DNA of 64,000 nt, taken from positions 186,001 to 250,000 of the forward strand of contig NZ_JACHCM010000004.1 of the NCBI RefSeq assembly GCF_014200755.1, in the 5' to 3' direction. Of the stretch, positions 32,432-42,895 are shown one piece after another. Every line of letters begins with the position of its first letter. Position 1 is the stretch's first letter. The translations under genes were made by a program, and so were the position numbers. The notes below the pieces were generated by a model, which did no database searches, was not told the origin of the DNA, and saw only the letters and a list, made by a program, of their open reading frames with translations. Source of the stretch: Rhodanobacter sp. ANJX3 (GTDB lineage: Bacteria > Pseudomonadota > Gammaproteobacteria > Xanthomonadales > Rhodanobacteraceae).

Positions 32432-34528
32432 ATGTTCGTCGCTACTGTGCCTAGGCGCATTTCGATTGCCGGTTTATTGCTGAGCCTCACCATGCTTTTG
32501 GGCGCTTCGTCCGCGCATGCGGTCGAGCCATCGGACGCGCAGCGCGCCGCGTTCAAGCAGGCTTATGCCAGCGCCCAGCAGCAGGGCGGCGACGACTGGC
32601 GCCAGCTGGCCAGCGGCCTGCGCGATTACCCGCTGTATCCCTACCTGCAAGCTGCCGCGCTGGAGCACGATCTCAAGCAGGACGACCTTGCCACGGTGCA
32701 GGCCTACATCAAGCAATACCCGGACTGGATTCCCGCCGCCGACCTGCGCCGCGATTTTCTGCTGGAACTGGCGCGACGGCAGGACTGGAACGATTTCCTG
32801 GCCCTCTATCAGCCCAATCTCGGCGACACGCTGACCTGCGATGCGCTGCAGGCGAAACTGTCGCGCGGCGCCACACTGGATTTCGATCGCGACCTGGCCG
32901 ACCTGTGGAGCAAGCCCAGCCTGCCCGACGCCTGCGATCCGGTATTGAGCGCGGCAAACGATCAAGGCCTGTTGACCAGCACCCGACTGTGGTCGCGTAT
33001 CGATCGCGCTGCCGACGCGGGACAGCCCGGCACCATAAGCAAGCTGGCCGGCTGGCTGCCGCAAGGCGATCGCGCGACCGCCCAGCAGCTTGCGCAGGCC
33101 TTGCGCGATCCCGCCTCAGCGGTTGCCGCGGCAGCCAGCTGGCCGGACACGCTGCGCACGCGCGAAGCGGCCACCCTGGCGCTGACGCGGCTGGCGCGAC
33201 GGCAGTCCGCCAGCGCCGACACGGGCTGGCAAAACCTGCAGACGCATTTCAGTTTCAGCCCGTCGCAGCGCGATCAGATCCTGCGCACGCTGGCGCTGTT
33301 TCATGCCACCGACTTCGACGAAAACGCGCTGACCCGCCTGATCGACCTGCCCGCCGCCGCGCAGAGCGACAGCACGCGCGAGTGGCGCGCGCGCATCGCG
33401 CTGGCGCAGCAGGACTGGAACGCCGTGCTGGACGCGATCGCGGCAATGAGCGACGCCCAGAAAGCCGACGGCGAGTGGCGCTACTTTCGCGCCCGTGCGC
33501 TGGCCGCGCTGAACCGCAGCAGCGAAGCGCAAGCCGTGTTCGGCGCGTTGGCGAAGGAGCCCACCTTCTTCGGCTTCATGGCAGCCGACAAACTCAACCA
33601 GCCCTACGCCATCTGCCCGCTGCAGCTGGCCGGCGATCCGCAGCGCGAGCAGGCGCTGCTGGCCCGGCCGGGGCTGCTGCGTGCCTTCGAGCTTTACGTC
33701 GTCGGCCTGCCCAAGCTGGCCCGGCGCGAGTGGTCACGCGCGCTGCAGGGCGACGACCAGAGCACGCTTCGACTGGCCGCCGATCTGGCCAACCAGCGCG
33801 GCTGGTACGACCGCGCGGTGTTCAGCCTCAGCAGCGGCGACGCGCTGCGACTCTACGACCTGCGCTTTCCGCTGGCCAGCCAGGACGGCGTGGTACCGCA
33901 GGCCGAACAGGCCGGCATCGAGCCGGCCTGGGCCTACGGCATTTTGCGCGCGGAAAGCGCGTGGATGACCGATGCGCGCTCCGGCGCCGATGCACGCGGA
34001 CTGATGCAGCTGGTGCCGGGCACCGCTGCCATGGTGGCGCGCAGCAATGGACTCAACTGGAACGGCGGCGATTCGCTGTACGACCCGACGGTCAACATCA
34101 CCCTGGGCACGCGCTATCTCGCCCAGCTGGCCGGCCGCTACAACGGCGCGCCGTGGCTGGGCAGCGCCGCCTACAACGCCGGCCCGAACAAACTTGACCA
34201 GTGGCTGGCTGCACGCGGCACGCTGACGCCGGACGTGTTCGTCGCCACCATGCCGTACAAGGAAACCCGCGAGTACGTGGCGCGCGTGATGGCCTTCAGC
34301 GTGATCTACGACTGGCGCCTCAACGGTAACGCCGTACCGCTGGCTACCCGCATGAGCCCGATTGGACAGACGTACGAGCTGCCCAACGCGATGACGGTGA
34401 AGCGCTCCATCGACTGCCCGGCCAGCGCGGTCATCGACAAACCGGAGAGCACGCCGGCGCCCATTCCCGCCCCAGCGCCGGCCGTCACGCCCGTAGGGGC
34501 GTCATCCACACCCGGCGCGTCACCGTGA
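32432..34528 (+). CDS. slt: Soluble lytic murein transglycosylase
   Basis: 698 residues from the ATG preceded by AGGAG; the frame is open upstream but the signal peptide ending SSAHA begins here. The helical superhelix domain occupies about residues 30-460. The lysozyme-like catalytic domain follows, with Glu508 in GILRAESAW, then GLMQLVPGTA and AYNAGPNKLDQWL. The last 35 residues are Pro/Ala-rich. It cleaves glycan strands of murein, leaving 1,6-anhydro ends, in the periplasm. Divergent from the GH17 gene. Confidence 0.93.
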   Translation: MFVATVPRRISIAGLLLSLTMLLGASSAHAVEPSDAQRAAFKQAYASAQQQGGDDWRQLASGLRDYPLYPYLQAAALEHDLKQDDLATVQAYIKQYPDWIPAADLRRDFLLELARRQDWNDFLALYQPNLGDTLTCDALQAKLSRGATLDFDRDLADLWSKPSLPDACDPVLSAANDQGLLTSTRLWSRIDRAADAGQPGTISKLAGWLPQGDRATAQQLAQALRDPASAVAAAASWPDTLRTREAATLALTRLARRQSASADTGWQNLQTHFSFSPSQRDQILRTLALFHATDFDENALTRLIDLPAAAQSDSTREWRARIALAQQDWNAVLDAIAAMSDAQKADGEWRYFRARALAALNRSSEAQAVFGALAKEPTFFGFMAADKLNQPYAICPLQLAGDPQREQALLARPGLLRAFELYVVGLPKLARREWSRALQGDDQSTLRLAADLANQRGWYDRAVFSLSSGDALRLYDLRFPLASQDGVVPQAEQAGIEPAWAYGILRAESAWMTDARSGADARGLMQLVPGTAAMVARSNGLNWNGGDSLYDPTVNITLGTRYLAQLAGRYNGAPWLGSAAYNAGPNKLDQWLAARGTLTPDVFVATMPYKETREYVARVMAFSVIYDWRLNGNAVPLATRMSPIGQTYELPNAMTVKRSIDCPASAVIDKPESTPAPIPAPAPAVTPVGASSTPGASP

Positions 34529-34585
34529 AGCGCCATACTTGATGACGTCGTCCATCCCTTTCGAGACATAGCAGGATCCAGCCCC

Positions 34586-35524
34586 ATGGCCGCACAGAAA
34601 ATCGTCATCCTCGGCGGCACCGGTTTCGTCGGTAGCCATCTCGTCCCCCGACTCGCCGCCGATGGCCACCACGTCGTGATGCTTAGCCGCAACCGCGAGC
34701 AGCATCGCGCGCTGGGCGTACTGCCCACCGTCGTCGTTCGCACCGCGGACGTCTATAACGACGAGGTGCTGCGCAAGGAATTCACCGGTGCCGATGCGGT
34801 GATCAACCTCGTCGGCATTCTCAACGCCGGCGGCCCGCACAGCTTCCAGCGCGCGCACGTGGAACTGACCAAACGCGTGATCGCCGCCTGTCATGCCAGC
34901 GGCGTCGCGCGCCTGCACCAGATGAGTTCGCTGAAGGCCGGCCAGGGGCTGTCGCAATACTTGAAAACGCGCGGCGAAGCCGAATCGCTGGTCAAGGCAT
35001 CCTCGCTCGAATGGACCATCTACCAGCCCAGCGTGATCTTCGGCCCGGGCGATGGCCTGGTAAGCCGATTCGCCTCGTTGCTGAAAAAACTGCCGGTGTT
35101 TCCGCTGGCTCGCGCCAAGTCGCGAATGGCGCCGACCTACGTCGGCGACGTCGGCGAAGCCATCGCCCGCTGCGTCGCCAGCGACAAGCTCGGCAAACGC
35201 AGCAGCTTCGAACTCTATGGCCCCGAAGTGCTCACCCTCGGCGAGATCGTGCGCAAGATCAGCGACACTGCCGGCCTCAAGCGCACCATCATCGCGCTGC
35301 CCGACAGCCTGGGCCGCCTGCAGGCGCAGGTCGCCGGCCTGCTGCCCGGCAAACCCTTCTCACTCGACAACTTTCTGTCGCTGCGCACCGACTCCGTCGG
35401 CAAGACCGACGGCTACGCCACGCTCGGCATCGTGCCGCAACCCTTCACCCCCTGGCTGCCGCGGCTGATCCACGGTTCGCCGCTGCAAAACCGGTTGAAC
35501 CAGGCACGCGCCGCCCGGCGATAG
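34586..35524 (+). CDS. NDUFA9-like NAD(P)-binding reductase
   Basis: 312-residue atypical short-chain dehydrogenase. The nucleotide motif [11 protein letters not shown] starts at residue 9. The usual Tyr-x3-Lys pair is not clear; the region [20 protein letters not shown] instead resembles complex-I NDUFA9-type and quinone-binding members. Such proteins bind NADPH and associate with membranes. The true substrate is unknown. It follows slt by about 57 bp and is ended by a palindromic repeat and T run. Confidence 0.82.
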   Translation: MAAQKIVILGGTGFVGSHLVPRLAADGHHVVMLSRNREQHRALGVLPTVVVRTADVYNDEVLRKEFTGADAVINLVGILNAGGPHSFQRAHVELTKRVIAACHASGVARLHQMSSLKAGQGLSQYLKTRGEAESLVKASSLEWTIYQPSVIFGPGDGLVSRFASLLKKLPVFPLARAKSRMAPTYVGDVGEAIARCVASDKLGKRSSFELYGPEVLTLGEIVRKISDTAGLKRTIIALPDSLGRLQAQVAGLLPGKPFSLDNFLSLRTDSVGKTDGYATLGIVPQPFTPWLPRLIHGSPLQNRLNQARAARR

Positions 35525-35536
35525 ACCCGCGAGGAT

Positions 35537-35628
35537 CGTAGGTTGGGATGAGCGCCAGCGAATCCCAACGCGGTGCGGGCGAAGGTGTTGGAGTTCGCTT
35601 CCGCTCACTCCAACCTACGGCGCTTTTT
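35537..35628. repeat. Dispersed palindromic repeat with a T run
   Basis: Outer arms CGTAGGTTGG (35537-35546) and CCAACCTACG (35610-35619) are perfectly complementary. Each arm continues into its own smaller inverted repeat (GTTGGGAT...ATCCCAAC and GTTGGAGT...ACTCCAAC). TTTTT follows at 35624-35628. This two-armed CGTAGGTTGG type resembles interspersed repeats common in proteobacterial genomes. Here it could also terminate the upstream gene. Confidence 0.7.
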
Positions 35629-35663
35629 CGGATGAAACCTATGCGCATGGCAAACCCTTCATC

Positions 35664-36893
35664 ATGCAAACCTATCTAGTCGGCGGCGCGGTTCGCGATG
35701 CCCTGCTCGGGCGACCGGTGGTCGATCGCGATCACGTGGTGGTCGGCGCGACGCCCGACGAATTGCTTGCGCAGGGCTACCGGCCGGTCGGCAAGGATTT
35801 CCCGGTATTTCTGCACCCGCGCAGCGGCGAGGAGTACGCGCTGGCGCGGACTGAGCGCAAAACCGGCCGCGGCTATCACGGTTTCGTGTTTCAGGCCGAC
35901 GCGACGGTGACGCTGGAACAGGATCTTGCACGACGCGACCTCACCATCAATGCGATCGCGCAGGACGAGCACGGCGCGCTGACCGATCCGTATCACGGCG
36001 TGCGCGATATCGAGGCGCGCGTGCTTCGCCACGTGTCCGAGGCGTTCGTCGAAGACCCGGTGCGCGTGCTGCGGGTGGCGCGTTTCGCCGCGCGCTTCGC
36101 ATCGCTGGGTTTCGCCGTGGCCGATGAAACGTTGGCGCTGATGCGGCAGATGGTGCGCGACGGCGAGGTCGATCACCTCGTACCCGAACGCGTATGGGCG
36201 GAAACGCGCAAGGCGCTGGCCGAGCCGCAGCCCTCCGCGTTTTTGCGCGTACTGCGTGCATGCGGCGCGCTCGCCGTGCTGTTTCCCGAAGTCGACGCGC
36301 TCTACGGCGTGCCGCAGCGGGCGGAGTTTCATCCCGAGATCGACACCGGCGTGCATCTGGAAATGGTGCTCGATGCCGCGGCGCGTATCGCGCCAGGCAA
36401 CGACATTGCCGGCTTCTGCGCGCTCACGCACGACTTGGGCAAGGCGCTGACGCCGGCAGGTGAACTGCCGCGCCATGTCGGCCACGAGCATCGCGGCGTG
36501 GCGCCGCTGCGCGTGCTGGCCGAGCGACTGAAGGTGCCGACCGAGCACGCGGCGCTGGCCGAACAGGTATGCCGCGAACATCTCAACGCCCATCGCGCCT
36601 TCGAGCTGAAGCCGGCCACGGTACTGAAGCTGCTGAGCGCACTGGATGCGTTGCGCAGGCCGGCAAGGCTTGAGCTTTTTCTTGCGGCCTGCGAGGCCGA
36701 CAAGCGCGGCCGGCTGGGCCACGAAGACGATGCCTATCCGCAGGCCGACTACCTGCGCACTGCCCGCGCCGCCGCGGCGGCGATCGACGCCAGCGGCTTC
36801 ATCGCGCAGGGACTGGTCGGCCCGGCGATCGGCGCGGCGATGAACGCGGCCCGCATCGAGGCGATCGCGCTAGTGAAAACTGAACATTCGTAA
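35664..36893 (+). CDS. cca: Multifunctional CCA-adding enzyme (tRNA nucleotidyltransferase)
   Basis: 409 residues, the length of the E. coli enzyme. It adds and repairs the 3' CCA of tRNAs. The nucleotidyltransferase head carries VGGAVRD (6-12), the metal aspartates in DRDHVVVG (His replaces the usual Trp) and [10 protein letters not shown]. The C-terminal HD domain, with HEIDTG-type HPEIDTGVH and His255-Asp256 in LTHDLGKA, gives phosphohydrolase activity in relatives. The ATG is poorly supported by a ribosome site but matches the family start exactly. Confidence 0.95.
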   Translation: MQTYLVGGAVRDALLGRPVVDRDHVVVGATPDELLAQGYRPVGKDFPVFLHPRSGEEYALARTERKTGRGYHGFVFQADATVTLEQDLARRDLTINAIAQDEHGALTDPYHGVRDIEARVLRHVSEAFVEDPVRVLRVARFAARFASLGFAVADETLALMRQMVRDGEVDHLVPERVWAETRKALAEPQPSAFLRVLRACGALAVLFPEVDALYGVPQRAEFHPEIDTGVHLEMVLDAAARIAPGNDIAGFCALTHDLGKALTPAGELPRHVGHEHRGVAPLRVLAERLKVPTEHAALAEQVCREHLNAHRAFELKPATVLKLLSALDALRRPARLELFLAACEADKRGRLGHEDDAYPQADYLRTARAAAAAIDASGFIAQGLVGPAIGAAMNAARIEAIALVKTEHS

Positions 36894-36975
36894 AAGCTGC
36901 GCGTTGTATAAAGTCTGGATAAATGGCGCCCGGAACGCGCGCTGACCGATTGGTTTTCATTTTCTGGAGTTACCG

Positions 36976-39183
36976 GTGCCGCGAGCTTTCACCACGGTCT
37001 CACCCATGCGTCAGCGTTTCCGTCCGCTGCTGTGGCTGGCCATCACCTTTATTGCGATCGCGCTGGTGACCCGCGTGGCACTGCTGGTGATGTCCGGTGC
37101 CGACGTATCGCATAGTCCGCTGAACTTGCTTTACAGCTTCGGCGTGGGCCTGGGCTACGACCTGATCACGTTTATCTACGTGGCGTGGCCGATGGTGCTG
37201 TTTCTGTGGCTGGTGCCGGCGCGACGAGCGCGGATTTCCGGTGTCGGACAGTGGCTGCTTTACCTGCTGGGCATGGCGCTTTTGTACGCGGCCTGCCTGG
37301 GTCTGGTGTTTTTGCGCTGGCACGTGCACGTGCACGAGTCGTGGCCGCTGGTGATCCTGTTTCTGTTTTTCCTGCCCATGCCCGCGCTGGCGTATTCAGG
37401 GCGCAGCGGCCAGTGGGCGATGTACCTGATGGGGCTGGCGCTGCTCTACGGACTGCTGTTCGTGGCGGCGTGCGAGCTGGTGTTCTGGAACGAATTCAGT
37501 GTGCGCTTCAACTTTATCGCGGTGGATTATCTGGTCTACACCACCGAGGTCATCGGCAATATCCGCGAGTCGTATCCCATCTTCACCTGGCTCGGCCTGC
37601 TGGTGATCGCGACCCTGGTGTTGTTCGCGCTGAGCAGGCGCGGCCTGCGCACGCGCGACGACGGCAGTCGTTTCTGGCAGCGCGGCAGCGTGGCGCTGCT
37701 GTGGCTGGTGCTGACGGTGGCATCCCTGTTTGCCGTCAACGGCGGCATGAAGGATCAAACCCGCAACAGCTACGTCAACGAGCTGGCCGGCAACGGCATC
37801 TACCAGTTTTTCGCCGCGTTCCGCAGCTCGCATCTGGACTACGCCAAGTTCTATCGCACCCTGCCCGACGACAAGGCCTTCGGCATTCTGCGCGAGCAGC
37901 TGAAGACGCCCGACGCCACGTTCGTCAGCCGCGATCCACAGGACCTCACACGCGAGATCCGGCACAGCGGCAACGAGAAGCATCTCAACGTGGTGCTGAT
38001 CAGCGTGGAGAGCCTTTCGGGCGATTACCTGGGGACGTTCGGCAACAAGGAAAATCTCACGCCATATCTGGATTCGCTGGTCGGCCAGAGCGTGTTCTTC
38101 GACAACCTCTATGCCAACGGCACGCGCACCGTACGCGGGCTGGAAGCGCTGTCGCTATCGGTACCGCCTACGCCGGGCGACTCGCTGATCCGCGAACACC
38201 GCAACGAAAATCTGTTTTCGCTGGCCGACATCTTCAACGATCGCGGGTACCAGTCGGACTTTGTCTACGGTGGCTACGGCTACTTCGACAACATGAATTA
38301 TTTCTTCAGCCACAACGGCTATCGCACGGTCGACCGCGGCGACATTCCCAAGGATGCGCCGATCCACAGCCAGAACGTGTGGGGCGTGTCGGACGAGGAT
38401 CTGTATACGCTGGCGCTGCAACAGATGGACGACATCCACAACGATGGCAAGCCGTTCTTCCTGCACATCATGACCACCTCCAACCACCGGCCGTATACCT
38501 ACCCGGCTGGCCGCGTATCGCAGGTCAGCCCGTCGCGGCCCGGTTCGGTGGCATACACCGACTGGTCGATCAAGGACTTCATCGAGCGAGCGCGCAGCAA
38601 GCCCTACTTCGACAACACCGTGTTCGTCATCACCGCCGATCACTGCGCCTCCAGCGCCGGCAAGACCACGCTTCCGATCAACCATTACCACATCCCGCTG
38701 TGGATCTATTCGCCGAAGAATTTTCCACCGCAGCGCGTGCATCAGTGGATGGGCCAGCTGGATATTCCGCCGACCGTGCTGGGCATGCTCAACTTCAGCT
38801 ACCGTACGCGCTTCTTCGGCCAGGACGTGTTCGCGATGCCGCCGAACGAGGGACATGCGCTGCCGGGTACCTACGAAAAGCTCGGCTATCTGCGCGACAA
38901 CGCGCTCACCGTGCTGGAGCCCCAGCGTAAGCTGGAGCAGTTCACGCCGGACTACGCCACCGGTGACGCCACGCCGATCAATCCACAGAACCAGACCCTG
39001 ATCGATCAGGCGGTGGCGTATTACCAGGTCGCCAGCGAACAGTTCCGGCGCGGCCAGCTGGCGCATCGTCCCAGCGATTCGACGCCGGTAACGCCCTTGC
39101 CGGCCCCACCAACGTTACCGGCGAAACCGGACATGGCGCCAGCCCCGGCTACCAGCGCCAGCAAAGTTCCCACCGGCACGTAA
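36976..39183 (+). CDS. LtaS-like membrane sulfatase-fold phosphotransferase
   Basis: 735 residues from a GTG with GGAG at good spacing. Five helices occupy about residues 15-235. The exported alkaline-phosphatase-like domain (about 325-610) holds LISVESLSGDYLGTFGN, the nucleophile Thr383 in NGTRTVRG, and metal residues Asp555-His556 in ITADHCASSAGK. The architecture is that of LTA synthases and of OpgB-type phosphoglycerol transferases. In a Gram-negative cell the product is more likely phosphoglycerol-modified periplasmic glucan or another envelope glycan. The tail after residue 690 is Pro/Ala-rich. Confidence 0.86.
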   Translation: MPRAFTTVSPMRQRFRPLLWLAITFIAIALVTRVALLVMSGADVSHSPLNLLYSFGVGLGYDLITFIYVAWPMVLFLWLVPARRARISGVGQWLLYLLGMALLYAACLGLVFLRWHVHVHESWPLVILFLFFLPMPALAYSGRSGQWAMYLMGLALLYGLLFVAACELVFWNEFSVRFNFIAVDYLVYTTEVIGNIRESYPIFTWLGLLVIATLVLFALSRRGLRTRDDGSRFWQRGSVALLWLVLTVASLFAVNGGMKDQTRNSYVNELAGNGIYQFFAAFRSSHLDYAKFYRTLPDDKAFGILREQLKTPDATFVSRDPQDLTREIRHSGNEKHLNVVLISVESLSGDYLGTFGNKENLTPYLDSLVGQSVFFDNLYANGTRTVRGLEALSLSVPPTPGDSLIREHRNENLFSLADIFNDRGYQSDFVYGGYGYFDNMNYFFSHNGYRTVDRGDIPKDAPIHSQNVWGVSDEDLYTLALQQMDDIHNDGKPFFLHIMTTSNHRPYTYPAGRVSQVSPSRPGSVAYTDWSIKDFIERARSKPYFDNTVFVITADHCASSAGKTTLPINHYHIPLWIYSPKNFPPQRVHQWMGQLDIPPTVLGMLNFSYRTRFFGQDVFAMPPNEGHALPGTYEKLGYLRDNALTVLEPQRKLEQFTPDYATGDATPINPQNQTLIDQAVAYYQVASEQFRRGQLAHRPSDSTPVTPLPAPPTLPAKPDMAPAPATSASKVPTGT

Positions 39184-39193
39184 GCGTCATGGC

Positions 39194-39227
39194 ATCATCC
39201 TGCGGCAAGTTCGAGCCGCAGGATGAT
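39194..39227. other. Perfect 13-bp stem-loop after the LtaS-like gene
   Basis: ATCATCCTGCGGC and GCCGCAGGATGAT enclose the loop AAGTTCGA, 10 bp past the stop codon. There is no T run, so it may stabilise the upstream mRNA or attenuate read-through into the YfhO-like gene. Confidence 0.55.
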
Positions 39228-39311
39228 CGGCAAGGCAAGTGCGACGTCATCCGTCCAATGCCATCAGACGTCTCAACGTCTTCATGTCTGTCTGACCAGG
39301 GGCCTCTTCAG

Positions 39312-41558
39312 ATGTTGCAGCATCGTCCCTTTGTGCGGCTCTTCGCCGGCCTGTGCCTGATCTGGTTGACGCTGAATCTGCCGCTGCTGCTGAACATCCG
39401 CGTGCTGCCCTGGGACGCGATGATTTCGTCCTATCCGACCGTCTATTTCAACGCGCATAGCCTGCGTATGGGCCTGTGGCCCTGGTGGAATCCGTATATC
39501 TATTCAGGCTACCCGCAGATCGCCGATCCCCAGGGCATGCTGTTTTCGCCGCTGCTCATGGCATGGATGCTGCTGCGCAGGGCGCCGGGCGCCAGCTGGT
39601 TTGCATGGGGCGTGCTGCTGCACTTGCTCATGGGCGGCACCGCCATGCTCGCCCTGTTGAAGCGCTCTGGTGCGAATGCTTTTGGCGCGCTCGTTGGCGC
39701 CACGGTGTTCATGGCCGGTGGCGTCGCCGCCTCGCGCATGGAACATACGCCGATCCTACTGGCCTACGCGTATGCGCCGTTGGTGCTGCTGGTACTGCGG
39801 CACTTCCTCCAGGCGCCGGACTGGCGCCGCGGACTGCTGCTGGGTCTGGTCGCTGGCGCCATGGTCACGCAGCTGGTGCAACTCACCTATGTACTGACGC
39901 TGATGATGGTCGCCTATGCGGCCGGTGCCAGCGTTACGCATTGGCGCGACTACGGCGCGGCAGCACGATGGCGCTGGTTCGTCGGCATGCTGCTCGCGAT
40001 CCTCTTTGCGTCGGCTATCGGTTTGCCGCAGCTGCTTTTCACCTGGGCTTATACGACGCTGTCGAACCGCGCCACGCTACCGCTTGCTACCTCGGCGAGC
40101 GCCTCACTGGATTGGCGTGCGCTGCTCACGTTCTTCGACCCCAACGCGCTGCATGCCTTGCGCGGCAGCTACAGCGGCCCGGCGGACCGCGTCGAAGCGT
40201 ATCTATACATCGGCGCCATGCCGACCTTGATGCTCGCGGGTATCGGCATGGCCTGGCGTGAACCGCCGCAGCGGCGGCAGCTGATCTTTTTTGCCGCCGT
40301 AGCCGTGATCGCCTTTTTCTACATGCTGGGCGTGAACACGCCTTTCTATGCGTGGCTTTATGCGTGGCTGCCTGGCGTGCAGCAGTTCCGTCGGCCATCA
40401 GATGCAGCCTACCTGCTGAATTTTTCTCTGGCCATGTTCAGCGGGCTGGCGGCCAGTCATTTTCGGCTGGATTCACGACGCCATGTCGCCACTTTGCTCG
40501 CCGTCGCGGCGCTGTGGCTGACGCTCTCCAGCCTGCCCATGCATCACACCTACGCGCGCTGGCACGGCGAAAGCCTGATTGCCGCCGTCGTCGCCGTACT
40601 GGCGTTTTGGCGGCTGCGGCGTACGGGCACGACGCTTCGCACAGCGACGTGGTTGCTGGTACTCCTGGTGGTGGATTACCGCTGTTTCAACCTCGACGGC
40701 ACGTTCAACGAAGGTCCCGACAAGGCGAAGATCTTCCTGCACGACGCCACCGCCGACTTTCTGTCCGCGCGCATGCAGCCGGCTCCAGGCACGTTGCCGG
40801 CAAGGCTGGAGCCCGTCGATGCGGGCAGCCAGTGGGACAACCTTGTGGTGCTGCGCGACCTGCAATCGACCCAGGGTTATAACCCACTGCGGTACGGGCT
40901 CTACGATCGCTGGTACGGCGCACGCGGCAACGGCAGCGGTTTCGACGGTGCACCATCGCGGGTCAACACGCTGTTCAACACGGCGCCAGACAGCAAGCTG
41001 AGCGATCTTCTCGGCGTACGCTATGTAATCGATGTGCACAAGACCGAAACAACTCCGTGGCCGGCCCCGTCGGGTTACGAAAAAATCTTCGCCGACAGCC
41101 AAACCCATAACGAAGTCTGGCAAAACGACAAGGCGTACCCGCGGTGGCTCAACCCGACGCATGCGATCGCCTTGTCCCCATGGCAGCTCCCTTCGCCATC
41201 GGCTTTCGACGCAACGGATTTTCGCACTACGGTCTGGCTGACCCCACGCGACACGGAAGATCAGCGCACGGGTGAGAACGTGGCAACCGCATGCACTGCC
41301 CAGCTGGCGATCGCCGACGTGCAGGCAACGCCGACGCAGCTGTCCATGCGTACGCAGTCATCCGGCGCCGGCTGGCTGGTGCTGAGCGAGCTGGACTTCC
41401 CCGGCTGGGTCGCCGATGTGGACGGTGCAAGCCTGACGATTCATCGCGCCAACGGCATGTTCCGCGCGGTGTGCGTGCCGGCCGGTCTTCACGTCATCCG
41501 TTTTGTGTTTCACCCGTGGACGATGGTTGCCGATGTCTGGCGGCAGCGCTCGCGCTGA
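39312..41558 (+). CDS. YfhO-like polytopic membrane protein
   Basis: 748 residues with roughly 11-13 helices over the first 500 residues and a soluble C-terminal part of about 230 residues. The first external loop holds WDAMISSYPTVYFN and WWNPYIYSGYPQIADPQ, which resemble GT-C-type and YfhO-family membrane glycosyltransferases. The gene is often near envelope-polymer genes, consistent with its upstream neighbour. Start at the ATG with AGGGG upstream; a frame beginning at 39189 would encode the hairpin region and non-family residues. Function is inferred only as lipid-linked sugar transfer. Confidence 0.78.
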   Translation: MLQHRPFVRLFAGLCLIWLTLNLPLLLNIRVLPWDAMISSYPTVYFNAHSLRMGLWPWWNPYIYSGYPQIADPQGMLFSPLLMAWMLLRRAPGASWFAWGVLLHLLMGGTAMLALLKRSGANAFGALVGATVFMAGGVAASRMEHTPILLAYAYAPLVLLVLRHFLQAPDWRRGLLLGLVAGAMVTQLVQLTYVLTLMMVAYAAGASVTHWRDYGAAARWRWFVGMLLAILFASAIGLPQLLFTWAYTTLSNRATLPLATSASASLDWRALLTFFDPNALHALRGSYSGPADRVEAYLYIGAMPTLMLAGIGMAWREPPQRRQLIFFAAVAVIAFFYMLGVNTPFYAWLYAWLPGVQQFRRPSDAAYLLNFSLAMFSGLAASHFRLDSRRHVATLLAVAALWLTLSSLPMHHTYARWHGESLIAAVVAVLAFWRLRRTGTTLRTATWLLVLLVVDYRCFNLDGTFNEGPDKAKIFLHDATADFLSARMQPAPGTLPARLEPVDAGSQWDNLVVLRDLQSTQGYNPLRYGLYDRWYGARGNGSGFDGAPSRVNTLFNTAPDSKLSDLLGVRYVIDVHKTETTPWPAPSGYEKIFADSQTHNEVWQNDKAYPRWLNPTHAIALSPWQLPSPSAFDATDFRTTVWLTPRDTEDQRTGENVATACTAQLAIADVQATPTQLSMRTQSSGAGWLVLSELDFPGWVADVDGASLTIHRANGMFRAVCVPAGLHVIRFVFHPWTMVADVWRQRSR

Positions 41559-41574
41559 TCCATTCGATCGAGAC

Positions 41575-42783
41575 CTACAGACGAGCCGACTGATCGGCGG
41601 CGAACAGGTCGACCGGCAAGCGCGGCGTATCGAGTCCGCGAGTGAACAGCATGGCTTGGAAGCGCTCGCCCATCTGGTCGGGCAGCATCAGGCGTTTGAC
41701 CTGCTGGGCGAGCTGGTAGGCGGCGCGATCGTCGCCGGCCTCGCCCTGCATGCTTTGAAAGATATCCTGCAGGCCTGCACCGATCAGGAAGGACGCCTGC
41801 GGCAGATAGACGGCCAAATCGAAGCCCGCGCTCTTGCCGGCTTCGGCCACGGCGGTGAAATCGACGGAGGCGGTGAGGTCGTTGAGGCCGGGCAGATACA
41901 GCGGATCGTTATGCGCGCGATGGCGGTAATGCGCCATCAGCGTACCGTCGTCGCGTTCTGGCAGGTAAAACTCGCGGCGCACGTAACCATAGTCGACAAA
42001 CAACATGATGCCGGCGGTCAGTGCGCCGGCAATCGCCTGAATCCAGAGCGGCAACTGCGGCAGCACTTCGGAGCGATAGCCGTCGACGAATCGGGTGCCC
42101 AGATCGCGCTCGATATGGCGTACCGCGCCGGATACCAGCGCATCGGCCGGACAATCGATGCGCTGCAGTCGACCGTTGCTGTCGAAACTGACATGCTCTT
42201 CGAAGATTTCGCCATCGCGCACGGTGAAGCGTGTGGCCGGCAGCGCATCGATGACTTCGTTGGCGAACAGAACCCCGCACCAATCCGCCTCGGGCGGGCG
42301 GTCGAGCCAGCGCACGCGGGCGTTTATCTCCGGCGCAAGATTGGCCAGCAGCCGCTCGCGCTGACGCTCGCGAAGGTCGGCACTCGGTTCCAGAATCAGA
42401 TAATGACGCGGCAGGGTGTTGCTCGCCGCCAGCGCCTTGAGCGCCGTTTCGGCAAAGGCGCCGCTGCCACCGCCGAGCTCCAGAAAGTCCGCCTCCTTAC
42501 CCAGCGACGCCAGCGTGGGCTGCACCGCGTTGACGACGCAACCGGCGAACATTTCGCCGAGCTCGGGCGCCGTGACGAAATCGCCGGCAGCGCCAAACTT
42601 CGTGCGGCCGGCGCTGTAATAGCCCAGGCCGGGCGCATAAAGGCAGCGCTCCATGTACTGTGCGAACGGGAGTGGACCCTGCGCAGCGATCGTCTGGTGC
42701 AGCAGCTGCACCAGACGATCGGAATGGGCGCGCTCGTCGGTGCCGGGTTCGGGAAGTCGGGACTGCATGGGCGGCGTTGCCAT
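41575..42783 (-). CDS. MidA/NDUFAF7-family SAM-dependent methyltransferase
   Basis: About 402 residues, DUF185 family. The N-terminal part includes LPFAQYMERCLYAPGLGYYSAG, then the SAM-binding motif FLELGGGSGAFAE and FANEVIDALPATRF, both diagnostic. Eukaryotic relatives methylate an arginine in a complex I subunit; the bacterial target is presumed to be similar but is unproven. The start could also be the ATG at 42801. Convergent with the YfhO-like gene across a 16-bp gap. Confidence 0.9.
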   Translation of the reverse strand: MATPPMQSRLPEPGTDERAHSDRLVQLLHQTIAAQGPLPFAQYMERCLYAPGLGYYSAGRTKFGAAGDFVTAPELGEMFAGCVVNAVQPTLASLGKEADFLELGGGSGAFAETALKALAASNTLPRHYLILEPSADLRERQRERLLANLAPEINARVRWLDRPPEADWCGVLFANEVIDALPATRFTVRDGEIFEEHVSFDSNGRLQRIDCPADALVSGAVRHIERDLGTRFVDGYRSEVLPQLPLWIQAIAGALTAGIMLFVDYGYVRREFYLPERDDGTLMAHYRHRAHNDPLYLPGLNDLTASVDFTAVAEAGKSAGFDLAVYLPQASFLIGAGLQDIFQSMQGEAGDDRAAYQLAQQVKRLMLPDQMGERFQAMLFTRGLDTPRLPVDLFAADQSARL

Positions 42784-42895
42784 TGACCAAAAGCGCGGCA
42801 AGCATAGCGGATGAACGCGTGGCCTACCGTTCTCATGCCGTGCCGTCTGTCAGTCTAGCTGCCGTCCCACAAAAGCTCGTCGCTTCGTTGCCGCC

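Noticed and set aside
39189-39311. Upstream start for the YfhO-like gene at 39189
   Set aside because: It would translate a perfect 13-bp hairpin; the ATG at 39312 has a good ribosome site and begins the first membrane helix.
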